From assembly GCA_023386885.1 (NCBI GenBank), contig JAEWIX010000042.1, positions 6,929 through 70,928 of the forward strand: a stretch of 64,000 bases of DNA, in the 5' to 3' direction. The stretch is from Pseudomonadota bacterium. GTDB lineage: Bacteria; Pseudomonadota; Alphaproteobacteria; Rhizobiales; Xanthobacteraceae. The notes beneath the pieces were generated by a model. The model was not told the origin of the DNA and did no database searches. It was given only the letters and a program-made list of their open reading frames with translations. Shown here one piece after another: positions 9,185-17,265 of the stretch. The position numbers and the translations under genes are program-made. Position 1 is the stretch's first letter, and every line of letters starts with the position of its first letter.

Positions 9185-10054
9185 ATGACCACGCTTCTCA
9201 CCATTCTGTTCGACGGAGTCGCTTACGGCATGTTGCTGTTCGTGCTGTCATGTGGGCTGGCGGTGACGCTCGGCCTGATGAATTTCGTCAATCTGGCGCA
9301 CGGCGCGTTCGCGATGGCCGGCGGTTATATCTGCGCAGTGCTGGTCAATCAGTCCGGCGTTCCGTTCTTTGTCGCCTTGCCGATGGCGTTCATCGCCAGC
9401 GCCTTGATCGGCATCGTCATGGAGCAGACGCTCTATAAACACCTTTATCATCGCAATCCGCTCGATCAGGTGCTGTTCACCATCGGGCTGGTGTTCATGG
9501 CGGTGACGGTGGTGGACTACATCATGGGGTCGTCGCAGATTTTCATCCATCTGCCGGAGATGCTGCAAGGTCAGTTCCAGATTTTCGGCGTCGGAATCGG
9601 CCGCTATCGCCTGATGATCATCGTGATCTGTGGCCTGCTGACGCTGGGCATCCAGCTGACCCTGGCCAATACTCGCTTCGGCAGCCGCCTGCGCGCCGCG
9701 GTGGACGATCCGCGCGCGGCTTCCGGTCTCGGCATCAACGTGCCGCAGGTTTTCGCGCTGACCTTCGCCTTCGGATCGGGCCTGGCGGGGCTGGGCGGCG
9801 CGCTCGGCGCGGAGATCCTCGGGCTCGATCCGTATTTCCCGCTCAAGTTCATGATTTACTTCCTGATCGTCGTTACGGTCGGCGGTTCCCAAACCATCAC
9901 TGGTCCGTTCCTGGCCTCGCTGCTTCTCGGCGTCGCCGACGTCGCAGGCAAGTACTACGTGCCGAAACTCGGCGCCTTCGTCATTTATACGGTGATGATC
10001 GTGATCCTGATCTGGCGTCCCAACGGCCTGTTCGGCCGCGTCACGCAGCGGTGA
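9185..10054 (+). CDS. livH: ABC transporter permease LivH
   Basis: A 289-residue inner-membrane permease of the LivH type. It has about eight hydrophobic segments and the family signature LMNFVNLAHGAFAMAGGY near residue 35, with the cytoplasmic loop that contacts the ATPase around LGINVPQVFALTFAFGSGLAG (residues about 185-205). The frame is open further upstream to 9095, but those residues are polar and lie in the repeat-containing spacer, so the ATG at 9185 (MTTLLTILFDGVAYG) is the likely start. It forms the translocation pore with LivM. Confidence 0.92.
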   Translation: MTTLLTILFDGVAYGMLLFVLSCGLAVTLGLMNFVNLAHGAFAMAGGYICAVLVNQSGVPFFVALPMAFIASALIGIVMEQTLYKHLYHRNPLDQVLFTIGLVFMAVTVVDYIMGSSQIFIHLPEMLQGQFQIFGVGIGRYRLMIIVICGLLTLGIQLTLANTRFGSRLRAAVDDPRAASGLGINVPQVFALTFAFGSGLAGLGGALGAEILGLDPYFPLKFMIYFLIVVTVGGSQTITGPFLASLLLGVADVAGKYYVPKLGAFVIYTVMIVILIWRPNGLFGRVTQR

Positions 10055-10112
10055 GCGAGCGAGTCATGAGCGGCAGTGAAAAGCGGACCGAGAGCGCAAC
10101 GGTGACCGGGCC

Positions 10113-11144
10113 ATGAGCGCGGATCACGACGTCGGCGAGATTTCGTTGCGACGTGCCCGTTGGGGGCACGGCGAAACCGCCTTCTGGCTGGTCGCGATCG
10201 CTTCCATCTTCGTTTTTTCCGATCGCTACCTGATCCTGACCGAAATGGCCTGGCTTGGGTTGTTCGCGCTATCGCTCGATCTGATCCTCGGCTATGCCGG
10301 GATCGTTTCGCTCGGCCACGCCGCCTTCTTCGGCGTCGGCGCCTATTGCGCGGGGCTGCTGGCGGTGCACGGCATCGTCAAGGAACCGGTCCTGGCGCTG
10401 TTGGTCGCCGGGCTCGCCGCCACGGTTCTGGGCTTCGCGACCAGCTTCCTGGTGATCCGAGGCTCGGAGCTCAGCCAGTTGATGGTGACGCTCGGCATCG
10501 CGCTGCTGCTGCGCGAACTCGCCAACAAGTTCTCCGACATCACCGGTGGTTTTGACGGATTGCAAGGTATCGTCATCGATCCGGTCCTCGGCCTGTTTGC
10601 CTTCGATATCTTCGGCAAGGTCGGCTTCATCTACTGCCTCGTGGTATTGTTCGTGCTGTTCCTGTTGGCGCGCCTGATCGTGCATTCGCCGTTCGGCCTG
10701 TCGCTGCGTGCAATCCGCAACAGTCCGCTGCGCGCCGCAGCCATCGGCATTCCGGTCAACCGGCGGTTGATCGCGATTTATACGTTGTCGGCGTTCTATG
10801 CGGGGATCGCCGGCGCCTTGTTCACGCAGACCACGGCGCTGGCCTCGCTCGACGTGTTTTCGTTCGAGCGCTCCGCCGACCTTTTGCTGGTGCTGGTGAT
10901 CGGTGGCGCCGGTTATCTTTACGGCGGCTTGATCGGCGCCGTGGTGTTCCGGGTGCTGCAGGACATGTTCTCGTCATGGACGCCGCAGTTCTGGCAGTTC
11001 TGGATCGGGCTGGTGCTGGTGTCGATCGTTCTGATCGGTCGTGAGCGGATGTATCGCGGCGTGCTGTGGCTGCCGCGACTCCTGATGCAACGCGTGGTCG
11101 CAATGCGCGATGGCGCGGCCGCCTCGGATCGGAGCGCGTCATGA
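10113..11144 (+). CDS. livM: ABC transporter permease LivM
   Basis: A 343-residue inner-membrane permease of the LivM type, partner of LivH in the same importer. After a polar leader of about 25 residues it shows multiple transmembrane helices, the family motif DLILGYAGIVSLGHAAFFGVG near residue 55, and the coupling loop SLRAIRNSPLRAAAIGIPVNR around residue 205. Its stop codon overlaps the ATG of the following livG by 4 bp (ATGA), so the two are translationally coupled. Confidence 0.93.
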   Translation: MSADHDVGEISLRRARWGHGETAFWLVAIASIFVFSDRYLILTEMAWLGLFALSLDLILGYAGIVSLGHAAFFGVGAYCAGLLAVHGIVKEPVLALLVAGLAATVLGFATSFLVIRGSELSQLMVTLGIALLLRELANKFSDITGGFDGLQGIVIDPVLGLFAFDIFGKVGFIYCLVVLFVLFLLARLIVHSPFGLSLRAIRNSPLRAAAIGIPVNRRLIAIYTLSAFYAGIAGALFTQTTALASLDVFSFERSADLLLVLVIGGAGYLYGGLIGAVVFRVLQDMFSSWTPQFWQFWIGLVLVSIVLIGRERMYRGVLWLPRLLMQRVVAMRDGAAASDRSAS

Positions 11145-11893
11145 CATTCGCGCTGGAAACCATCGGCCTCGATAAGCAGTTCGGCGGCCTGCACGTCACC
11201 CGCGACCTGTCGCTGAAGATCGCGGCCGGCGCGCGCCACGCGCTGATCGGTCCCAACGGCGCCGGCAAGACCACGGTGATCAATCTGCTGACCGGCGTGA
11301 TCAAACCGAACGGCGGCAGGATCCTGTTGCAAGGCGCGGAGATCACCGGCCTTACGGTACAGGCGCGGGTGTTGCGGGGGCTGTCGCGGACCTTCCAGAT
11401 CAACCAGCTTTACGCCGATCTGACGCCGCTCGAGACCATCGGGCTCGCGGTGTCGGAACGGCTCGGCCATGGCGGCGACTGGTGGCGGCGGCTCGGCTCT
11501 CGCGCCAACGTCAATGTCGAGATCGCGGAGACGCTGGCGCGTTTCCATCTGCTCGACGTGATGAACGAGCCGACCGGCATGTTGCCTTACGGCAAGCAGC
11601 GTCTGCTGGAGATCGCGCTCGCCATCGCAACCAAGCCGCGGGTGCTGTTGCTGGACGAGCCCGCGGCCGGCGTCCCACAAAGCGAGCGGCACGATATTCT
11701 CGCCGCCGTCGCGGGCCTGCCGCGCGAGGTGACGGTGCTTCTGATCGAGCACGACATGGACCTCGTGTTTTCCTTCGCGGATCGCATTTCGGTGCTGGTC
11801 AATGGCGCGATGCTGGTCGAGGGGGCGCCGGACGAAGTCGCGCGTGACCCGCGCGTCAAGGCGGTTTATCTCGGCGAGGGCGCCGATGCGTGA
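11141..11893 (+). CDS. livG: ABC transporter ATP-binding protein LivG
   Basis: A 250-residue cytoplasmic ATPase. Walker A is GPNGAGKTT around residue 42; the LivG-specific signature loop LPYGKQRLLEIALAIA and Walker B VLLLDEPAAGVP are followed by the H-loop in LLIEHDMDLVF. The usual longer LivG insert is present (GLSRTFQINQLYADLTPLE). The ATG at 11141 overlaps the livM stop; the frame extends upstream inside livM, but the overlap start gives the standard length. It drives import together with LivF. Confidence 0.94.
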   Translation: MTFALETIGLDKQFGGLHVTRDLSLKIAAGARHALIGPNGAGKTTVINLLTGVIKPNGGRILLQGAEITGLTVQARVLRGLSRTFQINQLYADLTPLETIGLAVSERLGHGGDWWRRLGSRANVNVEIAETLARFHLLDVMNEPTGMLPYGKQRLLEIALAIATKPRVLLLDEPAAGVPQSERHDILAAVAGLPREVTVLLIEHDMDLVFSFADRISVLVNGAMLVEGAPDEVARDPRVKAVYLGEGADA

Positions 11894-12596
11894 ATTGCTG
11901 AACATCGAAAACCTGCGCGCCGGTTACGGTGAAGCCGTGGTGTTGCCGGACATGACGCTGAAGCTTGCGGATGGCGAAGTGTTGGCGCTGCTCGGCCGCA
12001 ACGGCACCGGCAAGACCACATTGATCAATTCCATCGTCGGCGCCACGCGCCGCTTCAGCGGCACCATCCAACTCGGCGATGTCGACCTGACGCCGCTTCG
12101 CTCGGACCAGCGCGCCCGCGTCGGGATCGGGTGGGTGCCACAGGAGCGCAATATCTTCCGTTCGCTCACCGTCGAAGAAAACATGACGGCTGTGGCACAG
12201 CCCGGCCCGTGGGACGTGGAGCGGGTCTACATCATGTTTCCGCGTCTCAGGGAGCGGCGCAAGAATTTCGGCAATCAGCTCTCGGGTGGCGAGCAGCAGA
12301 TGCTGGCGATCGGCCGCGCGCTGACGCTCAATCCGAAAGTGCTGCTGCTGGACGAGCCAACCGAAGGGCTTGCGCCGATCATCGTCGATGAACTGCTGGC
12401 GGCGCTTGGTGCGATCACCCGCGCCGGGGGCATTTGCACGATCATTGTCGAGCAGAATGCCCACAAGATCCTTCGCCTTGCGGACCGCGTGGTGATCCTC
12501 GATCGCGGAACCATCGTCCACGAGGCGTTGAGCGCGGCGTTGCAGTCGGATGCGACGCCGCTGGAGCGTTTCCTCGGTGTCGGAGGAAAGGCGTAA
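11886..12596 (+). CDS. livF: ABC transporter ATP-binding protein LivF
   Basis: A 236-residue cytoplasmic ATPase, the second ATPase of the importer. Walker A GRNGTGKTT (about residue 37), signature LSGGEQQMLAIGRAL (about 132) and Walker B VLLLDEPTEGLAP are all intact, as is the IVEQNAHKIL H-region typical of LivF. Its ATG at 11886 overlaps the end of livG by 8 bp, showing translational coupling. About 80 bp later a MetE-like gene follows on the same strand. Confidence 0.94.
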   Translation: MRELLNIENLRAGYGEAVVLPDMTLKLADGEVLALLGRNGTGKTTLINSIVGATRRFSGTIQLGDVDLTPLRSDQRARVGIGWVPQERNIFRSLTVEENMTAVAQPGPWDVERVYIMFPRLRERRKNFGNQLSGGEQQMLAIGRALTLNPKVLLLDEPTEGLAPIIVDELLAALGAITRAGGICTIIVEQNAHKILRLADRVVILDRGTIVHEALSAALQSDATPLERFLGVGGKA

Positions 12597-12675
12597 TGCG
12601 CTTGTTGTCGCGACGTTGCTTCGCTACGTTCGCGGCGGCGGATAACCGTCCAATACGATCTCGGGAGTAAGACTG

Positions 12676-13791
12676 ATGCAAAGAACAAAACCGCCGTTTC
12701 GCGCCGATGAAGTGGGGAGCCTGCTGCGCCCGCCGCGCATCAAGGAAGCGCGCGCCAAGCTGGAGAAAGGCGAGATTTCGGCGGACGATTTGCGCACGAT
12801 CGAGGACAGCGAGATCGAGAAAGTCGTACACAAGCAGGCGTCGATCGGCCTGAAGCTCGCGACCGACGGCGAGTTTCGCCGCTCGTGGTGGCACTTCGAC
12901 TTCCTCAAGGATCTGGTCGGCTGCGAACTGTTTCACCCGGAGCTCGGCATTCAGTTCGCCGGCGTGCAGACCCGGCACGACGCGGTACGCGTGATCGGTA
13001 AGGTCGATTTTCCGGATACCCATCCGATGCTCGATCACTTCCGCTTCCTGAAGAAGCACGCCGATGCGGCCGGCGTCACTGCCAAGATGACGATTCCCTC
13101 GCCAGCGGTGCTGCATTTCCGCGGCGGCCGCAACCTGATCTCGAAGGAGGTTTATCCCGACCTCGAACCGTTCTTCGAAGACCTTGGCAAGACCTATCGC
13201 AAGGCGGTGAAGGCTTTCTACGATGCGGGCTGTCGATATTTGCAGTTCGACGACACCGTGTGGGCCTATCTGTGCTCGCAGGAAGAACTGAAGAAGTCGC
13301 GTGAGCGCGGCGACAATCCGGATGGCCTGCAGGAAATCTATGCCCGCGTCATCAACTACGCCATCGCCGAGCGTCCGGCCGACATGACCATCACGACGCA
13401 CGTGTGTCGCGGCAATTTCCGCTCGACCTGGATTTCGTCCGGCGGTTATGAGCCGGTGGCGGAAACATTGCTCGGCAAGATCAACTACGACGGCTACTTC
13501 CTCGAATACGATTCCGACCGCGCCGGCGGGTTCGAACCGCTCCGTTTTCTGCCGAAGGGCAACAAGATCGTGGTGGTCGGCGTCATCACCTCGAAGTTTG
13601 GCGAACTGGAAAACAAGGCCGACATCGAACGCCGCTTGCGGGAAGCCGCCAAGTTCGCGCCGCTGGAGCAGCTCGCAGTGTCGCCGCAATGTGGCTTCGC
13701 CTCGACGGAGGAGGGCAACGTGCTGTCGGAAGACGAGCAGTGGGCCAAGCTGACGCTGGCCGTCAATGTCGCGAAGGATGTGTGGGGCTGA
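12676..13791 (+). CDS. MetE-like cobalamin-independent methyltransferase (YxjG/YxjH type)
   Basis: A 371-residue protein equal to the C-terminal catalytic barrel of cobalamin-independent methionine synthase, without the N-terminal half of MetE. It shows the family opening (RADEVGSLLRPPRIKEAR), and the zinc ligands expected from MetE: His and Cys in THVCRGN (about residues 238-240), a Glu in FLEYDSD (about 273), and Cys in SPQCGFAS (about 333). Single-domain members transfer methyl groups to homocysteine or other thiols from small donors, and their true substrates are often unknown. It follows livF by 79 bp with a GGGAG ribosome-binding site, so it is probably the last gene of the Liv operon, suggesting the importer brings in its substrate or a methyl donor. 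Confidence 0.85.
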   Translation: MQRTKPPFRADEVGSLLRPPRIKEARAKLEKGEISADDLRTIEDSEIEKVVHKQASIGLKLATDGEFRRSWWHFDFLKDLVGCELFHPELGIQFAGVQTRHDAVRVIGKVDFPDTHPMLDHFRFLKKHADAAGVTAKMTIPSPAVLHFRGGRNLISKEVYPDLEPFFEDLGKTYRKAVKAFYDAGCRYLQFDDTVWAYLCSQEELKKSRERGDNPDGLQEIYARVINYAIAERPADMTITTHVCRGNFRSTWISSGGYEPVAETLLGKINYDGYFLEYDSDRAGGFEPLRFLPKGNKIVVVGVITSKFGELENKADIERRLREAAKFAPLEQLAVSPQCGFASTEEGNVLSEDEQWAKLTLAVNVAKDVWG

Positions 13792-13805
13792 CGAGGCCGC
13801 GCCGT

Positions 13806-14212
13806 ATGGTGTGTGCTGAACGAAGCGGGGCGATGCTTTGCGGCGCATTCCTCGCATGGATGCTTGTCGCCGGGATGAGCCCGGCGGCGGCACAAGCAGA
13901 GCATTGGGTCGGCGAATGGCGACAGGTCGAGTCCAATGCGGGTCCGTGTCCTTCGTGCCGGATCACGATTTCCGGTACGGGGCGCGTGCTGACGGTGACC
14001 GCCAACAATGGCTGGACGGCGCAGGTGATGGCTGCCGTAGAGAATGGCCTCGCCGCAGCGCACGGCGAGGGGCAATGGAATGAAGCGCGGGTCGGAAGGC
14101 TTGCCGGCCTGCCATTCACCTGACCGAGCGCGGCGATCGGCTGCATATGTCCATGCGGATCATGCGTGCCGGACGGATCTGGACGGTTCGCGCAGCTTTC
14201 GGCCGACGCTGA
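13806..14212 (+). pseudogene. Small secreted protein gene, apparently frameshifted
   Basis: From ATG 13806 the first frame gives 105 residues: a signal peptide (about residues 10-31, ending AAAQA), then WVGEWRQVESNAGPCPSCRITISG and a basic stretch, stopping at TGA 14121-14123. Directly after, another frame stays coding-like and continues as IHLTERGDRLHMSMRIMRAG and TVRAAFGRR to a stop at 14210-14212. A single missing base around 14113-14120 would join both parts into one protein of about 135 residues with a proline-phenylalanine-basic-strand run common in small secreted proteins of this group. Either the gene is broken or the base was lost in sequencing. Two Cys in CPSC could form a disulfide. 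Function unknown. Confidence 0.55.
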
Positions 14213-14263
14213 CGCGGATCTCGCTCCGGTAGATGCGTCGGCGAAGGACGCGTGGGGCTGCGA

Positions 14264-15157
14264 TCACTGTGGCGTCGCGGGCGCCGCGTCGAGCAACGTC
14301 CGGATGCGCGCCAGTTTGTCCGGATTGCGCGTGATGTAGATGCGCGTGATCAATCCGTTCTCGATGTCGAGCGCGGTAGTCTGCACCACGTCGCGCTCGC
14401 GGCTGATGTAGCCGGGCAGGCCGTCGATCCGCAGTGGACGGAACGACGACGGTGGTGAGAGACCGTACTTGCGCATGAGCCCGCGATAGAGTCGCAACAC
14501 GCGCGCCAAGCCGAAGATCGGATTGCGGAATGCGAGCACCTTGCCGCCGCCGTCCGATTGCAGGACGACATCCTTCGCCAACAATCGGCCGAGCGTCTGT
14601 ACATCGCCCAATCGCGTGGCGTCGAAGAAGGCGGCTGCGATCCGTTCGCCTTCGTCGCTCGCCACCGGAAAGCGTGGCCGCGCCTCCTGCACATGCTTGC
14701 GTGCACGCACGGCCAGTTGCCGCACCGCCGGCGGTTCGCGGCCCAGCGTGCTTGCGACCTCGTCGAGCGCAACGCCGAACACGTCGTGGAGCAGAAATGC
14801 CGCACGCTCCAGCGGCGAAAGCCGTTCGAGCGCCATCATCAGCGTAAGCGTCAGATCGTCGTGGTCCGGCTCGTCGGGCGCTTCGGCGATCGGGTCGGGC
14901 AACCAGGTGCCGAAATAGGTTTCGCGTCGCGCGCGGGCGGAGTTTATGGCGTCGAGACAGAGTCGCGTCACCACGCGCGACAGGAAGGCGGGCGGCGACC
15001 GGATGTCCATGCGATCGTTGCGCTGCCAGCGCAGCCAGGCGTCCTGCACGACGTCTTCAGCTTCGCTCATCGAACCGAGCATCCGATAGGCGAGGCGCAG
15101 CAGCCTTGGCCGTTGCGCCTCGAAGATCGCCGTCGCTGCGTCAGGCGGCCGCGACAC
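14264..15157 (-). CDS. ECF41-group RNA polymerase sigma factor (SigJ-like)
   Basis: A 297-residue sigma factor with region 2 (about residues 14-80), region 4 (about 110-158) and a fused C-terminal SnoaL-like domain (about 168-290) that stands in for an anti-sigma factor. The three hallmarks of the ECF41 group are visible: WLPDP (85-89, usually WLPEP), DGGGK (202-206) and NPDKL (278-282). Its start lies inside the end of the upstream carboxymuconolactone-decarboxylase-type gene (17-bp overlap), so both are one operon. That operon has a perfect ECF41 promoter at 15648-15674, which implies self-activation. The signal sensed by the SnoaL-like domain is unknown. Confidence 0.93.
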   Translation of the reverse strand: MSRPPDAATAIFEAQRPRLLRLAYRMLGSMSEAEDVVQDAWLRWQRNDRMDIRSPPAFLSRVVTRLCLDAINSARARRETYFGTWLPDPIAEAPDEPDHDDLTLTLMMALERLSPLERAAFLLHDVFGVALDEVASTLGREPPAVRQLAVRARKHVQEARPRFPVASDEGERIAAAFFDATRLGDVQTLGRLLAKDVVLQSDGGGKVLAFRNPIFGLARVLRLYRGLMRKYGLSPPSSFRPLRIDGLPGYISRERDVVQTTALDIENGLITRIYITRNPDKLARIRTLLDAAPATPQ

Positions 15158-15608
15158 GCGCCGCTTCCTTGGGGTGCGCCGCCCGCAAGCCGATGGCGAA
15201 CCTGTTCCAGGCGTTGATGGTGCCTATCAGCATCGTGAGGTTGACCTGCTCGGCCTCGCTGAACTCGCGTCTCACCGCCTCGTAGTCTTCATCCGGCGCA
15301 CCGGTTTCGGAAATCAGTGTCAACGCCTCGGTCCAGGCGAGAGCCGCCCGCTCGCGGGGGCTGTAGAGCGAGGATTCGCGCCAGGCGCTGAGTAGGTAGA
15401 TGCGCATCTCCGTTTCGCCGGCCTTGCGGGCGTCGGTGGCGTGCATGTGGATGCAATAGGCGCATTCGTTGATCTGCGAGGCGCGCAGCTTCACCAGTTC
15501 GATCAGGCTGTGCTCGAGGCCGCTCGCCTTGATCGCGGTCTCGACCGCCACGAGGGCCTTGATCGGCTCGGGGGCGGTCTTGAAAGGATCCTGGATACGC
15601 TGGGTCAT
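15141..15608 (-). CDS. Carboxymuconolactone decarboxylase/AhpD-like protein (ECF41 target)
   Basis: A 155-residue protein of the CMD family with the AhpD-type redox motif C49-A-Y-C52-I-H-M-H56 (CxxCxxxH), so more likely a peroxidase-like or thiol oxidoreductase enzyme than a true decarboxylase. The frame is open further upstream to 15692, but the ATG at 15608 has an AGGAG ribosome-binding site and the usual family length, and the ECF41 promoter at 15648-15674 would make the longer start untranscribed. ECF41 sigma factors are typically encoded beside one such gene and direct its transcription. Confidence 0.92.
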   Translation of the reverse strand: MTQRIQDPFKTAPEPIKALVAVETAIKASGLEHSLIELVKLRASQINECAYCIHMHATDARKAGETEMRIYLLSAWRESSLYSPRERAALAWTEALTLISETGAPDEDYEAVRREFSEAEQVNLTMLIGTINAWNRFAIGLRAAHPKEAARVAAA

Positions 15609-15647
15609 GAGAGGGCTCCTGGGTTGCAAGAAGGGAATCACGATCAT

Positions 15648-15674
15648 GACGAGGCGGCGTGTCCGGATGTGACA
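15648..15674 (-). promoter_or_regulatory. ECF41 promoter, TGTCACA-N16-CGTC
   Basis: On the minus strand TGTCACA (15674-15668) is followed after exactly 16 bases by CGTC (15651-15648). This equals the published ECF41 target consensus. It lies 40 bp upstream of the AhpD-like gene start, at the distance expected of a promoter. It would be recognised by the sigma factor encoded by the second gene of the same operon. Confidence 0.85.
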
Positions 15675-15849
15675 TGGCCTGCGTCCCGTCATCGTCTTTT
15701 TTCAACGATGCGCTTGGCGCGGCGGTTTTCAAGGCCGGGATGGTCGTGAAATTCGGGTTTTCATTGTGGGAAGATAGTGATAGATAAGTTCGTCAGAGCA
15801 TTCTCTGCCCACCAATTCTGCCCACTCACAGCCTGGCCCACCCGTCATC

Positions 15850-17205
15850 ATGAAACACGATCAGTTGCTCGGTCAGATCACCGACTTCTGCCGTCAGGTT
15901 GAGATGGCGGAATCGACCTTTGGCCGTCGCGCGGTGAACGACGGGAAGCTGGTGGCGCGGTTGCGCGAGGGCAAGCGCATCACCATCGACACACTGGAAC
16001 GCATCCAGCTTTATATCGCAACCAACACGCCGGGCGGAGTGGTTCCACCGCGCGAACTGGATGCGCCGATCGAGCGGCGTGATCCGCGAGCCAATTTCCG
16101 CTTCTTCGAGAACCGGCAAAAATATCTGCTGTTCGTCCACACATGTAGCGAGAAGCGGGTGATCGCCGACCGCATCGCGATGGAACTGGGCAGCATCCAT
16201 CCGCGGCCGCCGGCGTTGCGGCTGTTCGACGCCGGCTGCGGCGACGGCACCGTGCTGGCGCGGGTGCTGCGGGCGATGCACGGCCGTTTCCCGCACATGC
16301 CGTTCTATGTCGCCGGCAAGGAACTGAGTCTCGAGGACGTCAAGCTGACGCTCGACAAGCTGCCGGACCGGCTGTTCGAGCATCCCTCGACCGTGTTCGT
16401 GCTGACCAACATGCATTACGCCGAGGCGCCGTGGTTGGCGCCGCGCGCTGCTGCAGCCGCCGCCGGGATGGTCTGGCGCGAAGTGCCGCTGCGCGGCCAT
16501 TCGGCGGGCGAATTCGAAGCCCAAATCGCCGAATTGCAGCCGTTCCTGCAAGAGAACTGGCGGGCCAGCGTCAGCGAGCGCTCCGGGATGCCGGTCTACG
16601 AGCGTCCGGTGGCGCTGATCCTCTATCGGGAGGATCACCAGTTCCTGCTGGACTCGGTGATTCCGCGCGCCGGGCGCGCCGAGGCGAACTTCGATCTGAT
16701 CATCGCATCGCAGCCCTACCGCGCAAAATCCTCGGAAGCTTTCCGGGCGAAGCGCATCGTCGCCCCGCTGGCGCGCGCGTTGCGACCCGGAGGCCGAATG
16801 ATAGGAATTCATTCCCATGGAAGCGATCCGGGGATGGAAATTGTCCAGGCGGTGTGGCCGGGGGAAAATCCGTTTCCGGTCAATCGTCATGAGTTGCTGC
16901 GCGCCGTCAAATACGAACTGGGATCGGCGGCGCGTGACCTCAACTTTAATGCCTATTCCGATAGCCGTTCGATCTTCCGATATGATATGGAAGCGCTGCC
17001 GCACGAGGTTACCGGACCGATCGGGACCTCGACGGCGTTCGCAGCCTGGAATGCGGCGGTCTATGTCGCCCAGATCGAAGATGACCGCCTGACGGAGATT
17101 ACCCAGAGCGGCGGTTATCTCGATGCCACGCGGGACGTTCTGCGCAAGTATAACGGGCTGTGGTTTTACGATGAATCCTACGTCATCTCGCGCCGTCGCG
17201 ACTGA
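15850..17205 (+). CDS. SAM-dependent methyltransferase with HTH-like N-terminal domain
   Basis: A 451-residue protein with two parts. Residues about 1-60 (QVEMAESTFGRRAVNDGKLVARLREG) look like a small helix-turn-helix-like module that I recall as widespread in rhizobial proteins. Residues about 115-420 look like a class I methyltransferase: motif I LRLFDAGCGDGTV near residue 118, a motif-IV-like FDLIIASQPYR and ALRPGGRMIGIHS further on, and a C-terminal tail. The target is unknown. It sits just before metK and ahcY on the same strand with a 60-bp gap, so a link to the SAM cycle is plausible. Confidence 0.75.
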   Translation: MKHDQLLGQITDFCRQVEMAESTFGRRAVNDGKLVARLREGKRITIDTLERIQLYIATNTPGGVVPPRELDAPIERRDPRANFRFFENRQKYLLFVHTCSEKRVIADRIAMELGSIHPRPPALRLFDAGCGDGTVLARVLRAMHGRFPHMPFYVAGKELSLEDVKLTLDKLPDRLFEHPSTVFVLTNMHYAEAPWLAPRAAAAAAGMVWREVPLRGHSAGEFEAQIAELQPFLQENWRASVSERSGMPVYERPVALILYREDHQFLLDSVIPRAGRAEANFDLIIASQPYRAKSSEAFRAKRIVAPLARALRPGGRMIGIHSHGSDPGMEIVQAVWPGENPFPVNRHELLRAVKYELGSAARDLNFNAYSDSRSIFRYDMEALPHEVTGPIGTSTAFAAWNAAVYVAQIEDDRLTEITQSGGYLDATRDVLRKYNGLWFYDESYVISRRRD

Positions 17206-17229
17206 CACTTCAGGACAACATGAAAAGAG

Positions 17230-17257
17230 CCGCTCATGGGGAGCGGATGACAAGAGG
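17230..17257 (+). promoter_or_regulatory. metK leader hairpin next to the ribosome-binding site
   Basis: CCGCTC (17230-17235) and GAGCGG (17241-17246) form a 6-bp stem with a 5-base loop. The AGAGG ribosome-binding site of metK follows at 17253-17257. It could modulate metK translation, but it does not match the SAM-II, SAM-V or SAM/SAH riboswitch patterns I know, and so short a hairpin may be chance. Confidence 0.3.
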
Positions 17258-17265
17258 TTTGTTTG

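Noticed and set aside
12442..13893. 483-residue minus-strand frame opposite the MetE-like gene
   Set aside because: Shadow of a well-identified gene; no motif.
17206..17265. SAM riboswitch upstream of metK
   Set aside because: Only a 6-bp hairpin is present; none of the conserved cores of SAM-II, SAM-V or SAM/SAH riboswitches that I know is recognisable in 60 bp.
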